From: Geodermatophilaceae bacterium
GTDB taxonomy: Bacteria > Actinomycetota > Actinomycetes > Mycobacteriales > Geodermatophilaceae
Length of the DNA stretch: 11,921 nucleotides
NCBI GenBank assembly: GCA_013812385.1
Contig: JACCTM010000386.1
Span: 1-11,921 of the forward strand
Direction of reading: 5' to 3'
Made by a program: the position numbers and the translations under genes. Below, piece after piece: positions 5,314 through 11,774 of the stretch; within the stretch, counting starts at the first letter, position 1, and every line of letters starts with the position of its first letter. Below the pieces are notes generated by a model. The model ran no database searches. It was not told the DNA's origin and saw only the letters and a list, made by a program, of their open reading frames with translations.

Positions 5314-6465
5314 ATGCCTGACGCCGTCATCTGTGCCGCCGTACGTAGTCCGGTCGGAAAGCGGGGTGGAGGTCTGGCCGGTACGCATCCGGTGGACCTG
5401 TCCGCGCACGTCCTGAATGCCCTGGTCGAGCGCAGCGGCATCGACCCGGCCGTCGTGGACGACGTGATCTGGGGCTGCGTCAGCCAGGTCGGCGAACAGA
5501 CCTTCAACGTCGGCCGTAACGCGGTACTGGCCGCCGGCTGGCCGGAATCGGTGCCTGGTACGACGATCGACCGGCAGTGCGGCTCCTCCCAGCAGTCGGT
5601 GCACTTCGCCGCCGCCGCGGTGATGAGTGGCCAGTGCGATGTGGTCGTCGCCGGTGGGGTCGAGGTGATGAGCCGAGTACCGATGGGCGCCGGGGTCGGC
5701 AGCGACGTCGGCCTGCCGCTGGGGCCTATGTTCCTGCAGCGCTACGACGGCGTCTTCCCGAACCAAGGTGTGGGCGCGGAGATGATCGCGCGCCGCTGGG
5801 GCCTGTCCCGTACCCAGCTGGACAGCTACAGCATCGAGTCGCACGCCAAAGCCGCCGTCGCTCAGGATGCCGGACTGTACGACGACGAGATCGCACCGAT
5901 CCCGACCGATGGCGGGATGGTCAAGGCCGACGAGGGGATCCGGCGCGGATCCACAATCGAGAAGCTCGCCACCCTGCCGACGCCGTTCGCCGAGGACGGG
6001 GTGATCAGCGCGGGCAACGCCTCGCAGATCTCCGACGGTTGTGCGGCGCTGCTGGTCACGACTCCGGACAGGGCGGCCGAACTCGGACTCACCGCGCTGG
6101 TCCGGGTGCACACCGCGGTGTTGGCCGGAGACGATCCGGTGGTCATGCTGACCGCACCCATCCCGGCAACCGAGAAGGCATTGGCCAAGTCGGGGCTGAG
6201 CATCGACGACGTCGGCGCGTTCGAGGTCAACGAGGCATTCGCCCCCGTTCCGTTGGCCTGGCTGGCCGAGACCAGGGCCGATCCCGAGCGGGTCAACTCG
6301 ACCGGCGGGGCCATCGCGCTCGGCCATCCGCTCGGCGGGTCCGGCGCCCGGCTGATGACCACCCTGATCTACCGGATGCGCCGCGACGGGATCCGGTACG
6401 GCCTGCAGACCATGTGCGAGGGCGGCGGGACGGCCAACGCGACGATTCTGGAACTGGTGAACTGA
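5314..6465 (+). CDS. Thiolase (acetyl-CoA acetyltransferase / 3-ketoacyl-CoA thiolase)
   Basis: This 383-residue thiolase should either cleave 3-ketoacyl-CoA with CoA or condense two acetyl-CoA. All active-site parts are visible: nucleophile Cys89 in DRQCGSSQQ, NEAFAPVPLAW, His338 in GGAIALGHPLGGSGAR, and the acid/base Cys368 in MCEGGGTANA. Length is normal for a FadA/AtoB/PhbA-type enzyme. The middle loop (about residues 125-155, with GLPLGPMFLQRYDGVFPNQGV) recalls the mycobacterial FadA3/FadA6-like degradative group more than biosynthetic PhbA, but this is by eye. The ATG at 5314 starts MPDAVICAAVRSPVGKRGG, the standard thiolase N-terminus. No fatty-acid oxidation partner (fadB, fadE) is adjacent, so the gene stands alone between the PH-domain and crgA genes. 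The exact substrate is unresolved. Confidence 0.95.
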   Translation: MPDAVICAAVRSPVGKRGGGLAGTHPVDLSAHVLNALVERSGIDPAVVDDVIWGCVSQVGEQTFNVGRNAVLAAGWPESVPGTTIDRQCGSSQQSVHFAAAAVMSGQCDVVVAGGVEVMSRVPMGAGVGSDVGLPLGPMFLQRYDGVFPNQGVGAEMIARRWGLSRTQLDSYSIESHAKAAVAQDAGLYDDEIAPIPTDGGMVKADEGIRRGSTIEKLATLPTPFAEDGVISAGNASQISDGCAALLVTTPDRAAELGLTALVRVHTAVLAGDDPVVMLTAPIPATEKALAKSGLSIDDVGAFEVNEAFAPVPLAWLAETRADPERVNSTGGAIALGHPLGGSGARLMTTLIYRMRRDGIRYGLQTMCEGGGTANATILELVN

Positions 6466-6512
6466 GCCGCCGGGATGTCAACCTACGGCGCGAGTTGGTC
6501 GACTGACTTCTT

Positions 6513-6608
6513 TCATCCACAAACCTGTGGATTGGATTCGGCTACCGATAGTGAGATTTGATCGAGCCGAGACGCTCCATCCCCAGCTCTGTCCACACCT
6601 GGGGATAG
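6513..6608. other. Cluster of DnaA-box-like nonamers in the thiolase-crgA gap
   Basis: The 170-bp gap between two convergent genes (6466-6635) is visibly AT-richer than its flanks. It holds TCATCCACA (6513-6521, one mismatch to TTATCCACA), TGTGGATTG (6526-6534, opposite strand, two mismatches), CTGTCCACA (6589-6597, one mismatch to the actinobacterial TTGTCCACA) and TGGGGATAG (6600-6608, opposite strand, two mismatches). ATCCACA/TGTGGAT form a 7-bp inverted repeat (6515-6521, 6526-6532). ATCCCCAG/CTGGGGAT form an 8-bp inverted repeat (6579-6586, 6599-6606) with the third nonamer inside. This could be a DnaA-binding or titration site; function is not shown by the sequence. Confidence 0.45.
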
Positions 6609-6624
6609 TTACAACCGTGTCGTT

Positions 6625-6639
6625 CTGAGCGACGCTCAG
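6625..6639 (-). terminator. Stem-loop over the crgA stop codon
   Basis: CTGAGC (6625-6630) and GCTCAG (6634-6639) form a perfect 6-bp stem with a 3-nt loop, and the crgA stop (complement of 6636-6638) is embedded in it. No T-run follows on the minus strand. It may mark the crgA transcript end, and it resembles the stem over the stop codon at 3231-3233. Confidence 0.35.
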
Positions 6640-6908
6640 CGCCACTTCATGCTCATGGCCAAGCCGGTGACCATGGCGGCGAATCCGACGGCGAAGTTCC
6701 ACGGACCAAGCGTGTTCATCAGCCCGATCTTGTCCCCCGCGACATAGAACACCACGATCCACAGCAGTCCGATCAGCATCAGGCCCAGCATCAGCGGGGC
6801 GAACCACCGGGGACTGGGCCGGCGGGCGCGGGCGCGCGCGGCAGCGCCGGGAAGGATGTTCTCCGGCGGTGTGTAGACCGGCTTCTTGCGGACCTTCGAC
6901 TTGGGCAT
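6636..6908 (-). CDS. crgA: Cell division protein CrgA
   Basis: This 90-residue protein is the small actinobacterial division protein CrgA, which interacts with FtsZ, FtsQ, FtsI and other divisome parts and coordinates septum formation. The basic cytoplasmic N-terminus MPKSKVRKKPVYTPP is characteristic. It is followed by an Arg/Ala-rich linker and two membrane helices: about 36-57 (WFAPLMLGLMLIGLLWIVVFYV) and about 66-86, containing LGPWNFAVGF. The protein ends in MKWR, as is common in the family. AAAGGA (complement of 6920-6925) lies 11 bases upstream of the ATG as ribosome-binding site. It is divergent from the DUF881/sortase operon, as in Mycobacterium and Streptomyces. Confidence 0.97.
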   Translation of the reverse strand: MPKSKVRKKPVYTPPENILPGAAARARARRPSPRWFAPLMLGLMLIGLLWIVVFYVAGDKIGLMNTLGPWNFAVGFAAMVTGLAMSMKWR

Positions 6909-6926
6909 CGCTGGGTTCGTCCTTTC

Positions 6927-6962
6927 CTGCGCCGCGTCCTACGCCGCGTCCTGCGCCGCGCC
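6927..6962. repeat. Three tandem 12-bp repeats in the crgA leader
   Basis: Units CTGCGCCGCGTC (6927-6938), CTACGCCGCGTC (6939-6950) and CTGCGCCGCGCC (6951-6962) differ by one base each from the consensus. They lie between the crgA ribosome-binding site and its presumed promoter, so on the crgA transcript they give repeated GACGCGGCG units in the 5' leader. Slippage may vary copy number; an effect on crgA expression is conceivable but unshown. Confidence 0.75.
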
Positions 6963-7068
6963 ATCGGAGTGCGCGCCGTCGTACTAGCGTAGTTGCGCAG
7001 AGGCGGACATCCGGCGGGGGCGGGGAGCCCGCTCGGTGCAGCCGGAGCCACGACCGGGAGGGGGAGCA

Positions 7069-7797
7069 GTGCGTCGGACGTCGATGTGGCGTGGCCTGGC
7101 CGTCTTCAGTGCTGTCCTGATGGGACTCCTGTTCGCCACGACCGCCATCACCGCACGCGGTACGACGCTGCGGGCGGGGCCCGAGACCCGCCTGATCGGA
7201 CTGATCGAGGACCAGCAACGCCGCACCGAGCAGCAGTCACGGACCCTGGCCGAGCTCCAGGACCAGACCGGGGCCGCGTTGGCCCGCGCCGAGGATCTCG
7301 ACGCCGGGGCTTCCATCGCACGCGCGGTTGCCGAACTGGGCGCCGGCTCGGCCGGGCTGATCGCGATGCAGGGCCAGGGAGTGACGATCAATCTCGACGA
7401 TGCTCCCCGCGAGGCCGGTGGCGAGTTGCCTGCCGGTGCCCGACCTGACGACATCGTCATCCACCAGTCCGACGTCCAGGCGGTGGTGAACGCGCTCTGG
7501 GCCTCAGGGGTGGACGCGGTGACGATCATGGGCCAACGGATCGTGGCCACCAGCGCCGTACTCTGCGTGGGCAACACCCTGTTGCTGCAGGGCCGTACGT
7601 ACTCCCCGCCGTACCGCATCGACGCCATCGGTGACCCGGAGAAGATCCGGGCGGCCCTCGCACAGTCCTCCGGAGTTGCCCTGCTGCTGCAGGCGGTACG
7701 CAGCTTCGGCCTCGAGTTCAGCGTGCAGGCTCAGACCGACCTTGTGCTCCCGGCCTACGATGGGCCCCTGACGTTGCGGTACGCGGGGGCAGCATGA
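7069..7797 (+). CDS. DUF881 family membrane-anchored protein
   Basis: The product is 242 residues from GTG 7069. The short cytoplasmic start VRRTSMWRG is followed by one membrane helix (about 9-28), a probable coiled coil (about 42-76, EDQQRRTEQQSRTLAELQDQ), and an extracytoplasmic domain. That domain contains GLIAMQGQGVTINLDDAP, DDIVIHQSDVQAVVNALWASGVDAVTIMGQRI and GNTLLLQGRTYSPPYRIDAIGD. These are the standard DUF881 motifs, as in Rv0012. GGAGG (7057-7061) lies 7 bases before GTG 7069, which is why it is preferred to GTG 7036 or ATG 7084. Function is unknown; members sit next to crgA and cell-wall genes. It probably starts an operon with the sortase gene 25 bp downstream and is divergent from crgA. 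Confidence 0.93.
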   Translation: MRRTSMWRGLAVFSAVLMGLLFATTAITARGTTLRAGPETRLIGLIEDQQRRTEQQSRTLAELQDQTGAALARAEDLDAGASIARAVAELGAGSAGLIAMQGQGVTINLDDAPREAGGELPAGARPDDIVIHQSDVQAVVNALWASGVDAVTIMGQRIVATSAVLCVGNTLLLQGRTYSPPYRIDAIGDPEKIRAALAQSSGVALLLQAVRSFGLEFSVQAQTDLVLPAYDGPLTLRYAGAA

Positions 7798-7822
7798 GCA
7801 AGCACGGGCGGACGGAGAATCG

Positions 7823-8941
7823 ATGCGCACGGACGGCCCGCAGGACGCCGGTCGCGGTTGGGACGACGTCCAGCCGATCCAAGGGCGACCCCGAGTGCCG
7901 TCTCTCTTCGAACCGCCGAACCGCACCGGTGCGTACGAATCCCAGACGTACGAGTCCCAGTCGTACGAACCGCAGTCGTACGAACCCCAGTCGTACGAGC
8001 CGGATTCGAACCAGATGGACCCGGACGGGGCGCCGGCAGGCGACGGTGACGCGGACCGCGACTGGGTTGGCGACGCGATACCGTCCCGTCCGGGGGGTCG
8101 GCACGGCGCACACGACCGCAAGGCGCCGCGTGGGCGTGCGGGCAAACCGGGCCGGGCGCCCCAGGGGAGAGCTGCGAGCAGCGGCCAGCGGGGTGACCGG
8201 GACCTGGTCCGAACCGGCATTCGGGGGCTGGGCCAGACGCTGATCACCTTCGGGCTGATCGTGTTGCTGTTCGTGGTCTACGAGTTGTTCGTCACCGATC
8301 TGATCACCAACGAGCGACAGGAGGAATTGACCGAGGAGCTGCTGCAGAACTGGGAGGACGACCCCACTCTGGGTCCCGACCTACCGGGTGGTGGTCTGTC
8401 CACGGTCCCGCTCGGGGATGGCTTCGCGCGGATCCGGATCCCGGCCTTCGGCGGTGACTACGTCAAGGTTGTCGTCGAGGGCACCGACCCTGATGAGCTG
8501 CTGCAGGGGCCCGGCCACTATGTCGATTCCGCCATGCCCGGCGAACTCGGCAATTTCGCCTTGGCCGGGCACCGAGTGGGCAAGGGTTCGCCGTTCCTCG
8601 ACCTCGATCGGCTGATGCCCGGAAATGCGATCGTGATCGAGACCGCGGAGACCTGGTTCACCTACCGCGTCATGGGCGACCCGGCTTCTGGCGACTTCGG
8701 TGCTGATCCGAGTGGGATCCCCGGCCAGCAGATCGTCTCGCCGGAGGATGTCCAGGTGGTCTTCCCGATTCCTGGGGCCGACAACGCCGACGTCGATCCA
8801 ACGGCTGCGTACCTGACCTTGACGACCTGCCATCCGAAGTTCTCCGCCGCGCAGCGGCTGATCGTGCACGCTGTCCTCGACGGTCCGGGTCTGCCGCGGG
8901 CCGAGTACCCGAACGGGCCACCCGCATTGACCGAGAACTAG
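7823..8941 (+). CDS. srtE: Class E sortase with long repeat-bearing cytoplasmic tail
   Basis: This 372-residue transpeptidase should attach LAXTG-type surface proteins to the cell wall. Residues 1-130 are a hydrophilic, disordered-looking cytoplasmic region with five Tyr-Glu-Ser/Pro-Gln-Ser repeats (38-62) and an Arg/Gly/Pro-rich stretch. One membrane helix follows at about 139-157 (LITFGLIVLLFVVYELFV). The catalytic sortase barrel begins near 200 (FARIRIPAFGGDYVKVV). The catalytic triad is visible: His250 in ALAGHR, Cys336 in LTLTTCHP and Arg345 in AAQRLIVHA. TLTTCHP is typical of class E. The ATG at 7823 follows GGACGGAGA. It is coupled to a small membrane-protein gene 2 bp downstream. No LAXTG substrate gene is present in the window. 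Confidence 0.95.
   Translation: MRTDGPQDAGRGWDDVQPIQGRPRVPSLFEPPNRTGAYESQTYESQSYEPQSYEPQSYEPDSNQMDPDGAPAGDGDADRDWVGDAIPSRPGGRHGAHDRKAPRGRAGKPGRAPQGRAASSGQRGDRDLVRTGIRGLGQTLITFGLIVLLFVVYELFVTDLITNERQEELTEELLQNWEDDPTLGPDLPGGGLSTVPLGDGFARIRIPAFGGDYVKVVVEGTDPDELLQGPGHYVDSAMPGELGNFALAGHRVGKGSPFLDLDRLMPGNAIVIETAETWFTYRVMGDPASGDFGADPSGIPGQQIVSPEDVQVVFPIPGADNADVDPTAAYLTLTTCHPKFSAAQRLIVHAVLDGPGLPRAEYPNGPPALTEN
7934..8008 (+). repeat. Five tandem 15-bp units encoding Tyr-Glu-Pro-Gln-Ser
   Basis: Five in-frame 15-bp units, each starting TACGA, encode YESQT, YESQS, YEPQS, YEPQS and YEPDS in the sortase N-terminus. The DNA units stay close to each other, so they probably arose by recent slippage and may differ in number between strains. 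Confidence 0.9.
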
Positions 8942-8943
8942 CT

Positions 8944-9099
8944 GTGTACACCTGGATCTGGCGGATCCTGCCGGGCGGCCTACCGGGCAAGCTGGTGGGC
9001 TCGGTGCTGTTGATCGCTGCGGTCAGTGTCCTGTTGCTGTTCGTCGTCTTCCCGTGGGTGGAACCGATGTTGCCGTTCAACGACATCACCGTCGAGTGA
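8944..9099 (+). CDS. Conserved 51-residue single-pass membrane protein between srtE and pabA
   Basis: GTG 8944 lies 2 bases after the sortase stop and opens a 51-residue frame. It begins MYTWIWRILPGGLPGK, then one strong membrane helix (VGSVLLIAAVSVLLLFVV, about 18-35), then FPWVEPMLPFNDITVE. The helix followed by FPW-x-EP-x-LPFND-x-TV is, from memory, the invariant ending of a small actinobacterial protein found in this same position in Streptomyces and relatives. Near-overlap with the sortase stop suggests translational coupling and joint membrane function, but its role is unknown. It is easily missed because of its size. Confidence 0.85.
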   Translation: MYTWIWRILPGGLPGKLVGSVLLIAAVSVLLLFVVFPWVEPMLPFNDITVE

Positions 9100-9136
9100 G
9101 CCTGCGCAACGAGCATGGGTATCGAGTGAGCCTGCG
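9092..9136 (+). repeat. 15-bp direct repeat flanking the gap before pabA
   Basis: TCGAGTGAGCCTGCG occurs at 9092-9106, covering the stop codon of the small membrane-protein gene, and again at 9122-9136, directly abutting the pabA ATG. The 30-bp period suggests a short tandem duplication that copied the gene end into the pabA leader. The repeated GAGTGAG may act as a weak ribosome-binding site for pabA. Confidence 0.75.
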
Positions 9137-9835
9137 ATGACGTCGGCCGGAGCCGGCGGTGCGGCCCGGATCCTGGTCGTGGACAACTACGACAGCTTCG
9201 TGTTCAACCTGGTGCAGTATCTCGCCCAGCTCGGAGCCGAGTGTGTCGTGCGGCGTAACGACGAGGTCGGCGTCGACGACCTGGACGGCTTGGGGGTCGA
9301 CGGGGTCCTCATCTCGCCGGGTCCCGGACGTCCGGAGGATGCCGGGGTGAGCGTGCCGCTGGTGAAGTCGGCCGCCGACCGGAGGCTTCCGCTGCTCGGC
9401 GTGTGCCTGGGACATCAGGCGATCGCAGTTGCTTTCGGCGGCAAAGTGATTCGCGCCCCCGAGTTGCTACACGGGCGAACCAGTGAGGTGGTCCACGACG
9501 GTGCGGGCGTACTGGCCGGGCTGCCCTCGCCGTTCACCGCTACGCGCTATCACTCACTGGCGGCCGCGGAGGAGGACCTGCCTGACGAACTCGAAGTCAC
9601 CGGGCGCACGCGCAGCGGGATCGTAATGTCGGTCCGGCACCGCAGCCTGCCGATCGAGGGCGTGCAGTTCCATCCCGAGTCCGTTCTCACCTTCGGCGGG
9701 CACCAGATGTTGGCCACCTGGCTGACCGGTTGCGGCTTCCGGCCCGAGAACGAGGCGTTGCGGGTGGCCACCGAGGCCGCGTCCCGGCACTACGCCCCTG
9801 ACCGGCCCGCACTCGAGACGGTCCCGACTGCCTGA
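9137..9835 (+). CDS. pabA: Class I glutamine amidotransferase (aminodeoxychorismate / anthranilate synthase component II)
   Basis: This 232-residue enzyme hydrolyses glutamine and delivers ammonia to a chorismate-binding partner (PabB or TrpE) for folate or tryptophan synthesis. The fold begins ILVVDNYDSFVFNLVQYL (12-29). The oxyanion segment ISPGPGRPEDAG (59-70) follows, then the nucleophile Cys90 in LLGVCLGHQAIA, and the His-x-Glu pair His179/Glu181 in GVQFHPESVLT. RYHSL (137-141) is typical too. The position after srtE and the small membrane protein matches the actinobacterial locus where this gene is called pabA or trpG (Rv0013). Sequence alone does not separate PabA from TrpG, and one protein may serve both. 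ATG 9137 abuts the repeated leader; no strong Shine-Dalgarno is present. The last 25 residues extend past the usual domain end. Confidence 0.93.
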   Translation: MTSAGAGGAARILVVDNYDSFVFNLVQYLAQLGAECVVRRNDEVGVDDLDGLGVDGVLISPGPGRPEDAGVSVPLVKSAADRRLPLLGVCLGHQAIAVAFGGKVIRAPELLHGRTSEVVHDGAGVLAGLPSPFTATRYHSLAAAEEDLPDELEVTGRTRSGIVMSVRHRSLPIEGVQFHPESVLTFGGHQMLATWLTGCGFRPENEALRVATEAASRHYAPDRPALETVPTA

Positions 9836-9893
9836 CCCTGCATCTTGGCCCTCCGCGTGGTGCCGGCCCGAATCAGTCGTCCCCGGTCGTCAG

Positions 9894-11681
9894 TCAGCGG
9901 CCGGCGGCGTAGCCCTGCATGCCGCGCGGATTGGCCGCCGCGCGCAGGACTCCGGTGTCCGGATCGCGGCTGACCGCGGACAGCCGGCCCAGGGTCCACG
10001 GCCCCGACCGTACGACGTGGTGCCCGCGCCGTTCCAGATCGGCGATCACGTTGTCCCCCACACGATCCTCGACCACCAGGCCGGCGTCGGTCGTCTCCCG
10101 TGGCGCGAACGAGGAGGGAAATGCCGTGGTGTGCCAGCTGGGTGCGTCGATGGCCTCCTGGAGGTTCATCCCGCCGACGCTGTGAGCCAGCCAAAAAGTG
10201 AGCTGCCACTGCTCCTGCTGGTCACCGCCGGGGGTGCCGAAGGCCATCGTGGGCTCATCCCCGCGCATGACCAGCGTGGGGCTCAGCGTCGTGCGCGGCC
10301 GAGTTCCCGGGGTCAATGAACTGGCCAGACCCGGCTCCAGCCAGAACATCTGCGCCCGGGTGCCGAGGGCGAAGCCGAGATCCGGGATGGTCGGTGAGGA
10401 CTGCAGCCAGCCACCACTCGGGGTCGCCGTCACGATGGTCCCGTGCCGGTCGACGACATCCAGATGGCAGGTGTCGCCGGGGGTTCGGGCCACCGTCGGT
10501 TCGCCGACGCCGGCCATCCCTGCGGCTGGACGGGTGTCAGTGGGCGGATCGAGGACATACCGCGGCAGTCTGGCCTCCGCTCCACCGGGCTGTCCCGGGC
10601 GCAGCCCGATCGCGGCCGTCTCCCCGATCAGAGCGGCGCGCTCGCCGGCGTAGGCCCCCGACAGCAGCGCGTCGATCGGGACCGGTCCCGCGTCGCCGTA
10701 CCACGCCTCCCGATCTGCCATGACGAGCTTGACCGCCTCGGCGACGACATGAATCTGATCGGCGCTGGCGTGCGGCGCCTCGGCGGTGGACAGGCCGGCG
10801 AGGATGCCGAGTGCCTGCAGAAAGCTAGGGCCCTGACTCCACGGACCGGCCTTGCATACGGTGTGGCCCAGCCAGTCGAGGCTGACCGGAGTCTCGTACG
10901 ACGGACGCCAGTTGGCGAGGTCCTGCCCGCTGAGGACGCCGGCGTGGCGGGCGCCGGACTCGTCCATGACCGGCGTACGGACATGCCGCTCGATCGCCTC
11001 GGCGACGAAGCCTTCGTGCCAGGTGGTGAGCGCGGCATCGATCTGCTGCTCTCGTGACCCACCGGCCCCTCGACCCGCATCCAGTAGCCGGCAGTACGTC
11101 GAAGCCAGAGCAGCATTGCGCCACAAGACGTTTGCCGCTGGCGCGTGGCCATCGGCGTCGAGCCACAGTTCTGCCGAAGTCGGCCAGTGGCGGGTGAAGG
11201 TGTCCGTGCTCGTGGCGATGGTGGCAACCACCCGAGGATGCAGCGGGTGGCCGTGAGTGGCGTACTCGATCGCGAACCGCAGCACGCGATCCAGCGACAG
11301 CGTTCCGTGATCCCGGAGAAGGGTCAGCCAAGCACTGACGGCGCCGGGTACTGCGGGCGCGAGTAGTCCGGTTCCCGGGACCAGGTCGAGACCCTGGTCG
11401 CGGTAGTGCTCGATCGTCGCCCTGGCCGGGGCCACGCCCTGTCCACACAGGACAGTCGGCGCCTCACCGCGGCGGGCGAACAGGATCGGCACCTCGCCGC
11501 CCGGACCGTTGAGGTGAGGTTCGACGACCTGGAGGGTGAAGCCGGTAGCGACGGCGGCGTCGACGGCCGTACCGCCCTCCTCAAGGATGGCCATTCCGGC
11601 GGCGCTGGCCAGCCAGTGCGTGCTGGCGACCATGCCGAAGGTGCCCGACAACTCCGGTCGGGTGGTGAACATCTCAGCCAC
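9894..11681 (-). CDS. Gamma-glutamyltransferase family protein, no signal peptide
   Basis: This 595-residue Ntn-hydrolase precursor is expected to cleave itself before Thr404 and act on gamma-glutamyl amides or related substrates. N-terminal family motifs are GMVASTHWLASAAGMAIL (16-33), EEGGTAVDAAVA and VVEPHLNGPGGEVP (52-65). The cleavage/nucleophile block is GDTCHLDVVDRHGTIVTAT (402-420), with Thr404. PRTTLSPTLVM and FGTPGGDQQEQW follow at about 462-492. There is no signal sequence, unlike periplasmic E. coli GGT, so it is probably cytoplasmic, as in the YwrD-like branch. I do not see the arginine that holds the glutamyl carboxylate in classical GGT ahead of the VPG motif (110-113), so the substrate may not be glutathione. 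GTG 11681 follows GGAGG by 4 bases; ATG 11672 is an alternative start. It is divergent from a nucleoside hydrolase gene. Confidence 0.9.
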   Translation of the reverse strand: MAEMFTTRPELSGTFGMVASTHWLASAAGMAILEEGGTAVDAAVATGFTLQVVEPHLNGPGGEVPILFARRGEAPTVLCGQGVAPARATIEHYRDQGLDLVPGTGLLAPAVPGAVSAWLTLLRDHGTLSLDRVLRFAIEYATHGHPLHPRVVATIATSTDTFTRHWPTSAELWLDADGHAPAANVLWRNAALASTYCRLLDAGRGAGGSREQQIDAALTTWHEGFVAEAIERHVRTPVMDESGARHAGVLSGQDLANWRPSYETPVSLDWLGHTVCKAGPWSQGPSFLQALGILAGLSTAEAPHASADQIHVVAEAVKLVMADREAWYGDAGPVPIDALLSGAYAGERAALIGETAAIGLRPGQPGGAEARLPRYVLDPPTDTRPAAGMAGVGEPTVARTPGDTCHLDVVDRHGTIVTATPSGGWLQSSPTIPDLGFALGTRAQMFWLEPGLASSLTPGTRPRTTLSPTLVMRGDEPTMAFGTPGGDQQEQWQLTFWLAHSVGGMNLQEAIDAPSWHTTAFPSSFAPRETTDAGLVVEDRVGDNVIADLERRGHHVVRSGPWTLGRLSAVSRDPDTGVLRAAANPRGMQGYAAGR

Positions 11682-11725
11682 GCTACCTCCGCCCTGGTCC
11701 CGCTTGCTTCCGACTCAGGGGCACC

Positions 11726-11752
11726 CTGACACGTGAGGTACGTGCCTATCCT
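11726..11752 (+). promoter_or_regulatory. Candidate promoter with internal operator-like palindrome upstream of the nucleoside hydrolase gene
   Basis: CTGACA (11726-11731, five of six to TTGACA) and TATCCT (11747-11752, fits TANNNT) are 15 bp apart. Within that spacer sits CACGT-GAGGT-ACGTG (11730-11744), a perfect 5-bp-arm inverted repeat, where a repressor would block RNA polymerase. The 15-bp spacing is short for an optimal promoter. This is prediction from motifs only. Confidence 0.4.
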
Positions 11753-11774
11753 CCCTGATTGAAGCGAGGTGGGA

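Noticed and set aside
4200..5321. 373-codon plus-strand open frame across the rhomboid end, palindrome and PH-domain gene
   Set aside because: It crosses two well-supported genes and the palindrome, is Arg-rich and has no domain.
6466..6635. Main chromosomal origin (oriC)
   Set aside because: The gap is only 170 bp with four imperfect boxes, and neither dnaA nor dnaN is adjacent; a full actinobacterial oriC is larger and carries many more boxes.
8002..8012. tRNA T-arm-like sequence (reverse complement GGTTCGAATCC)
   Set aside because: It lies inside the sortase coding repeat, and no acceptor or anticodon stem could be built around it.
7794..8243. ATGA-overlapping open frame directly after the DUF881 gene
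   Set aside because: Its product is Arg/Thr-rich and out of frame with the sortase, whose own ATG at 7823 has a good ribosome-binding site and encodes a recognisable enzyme.
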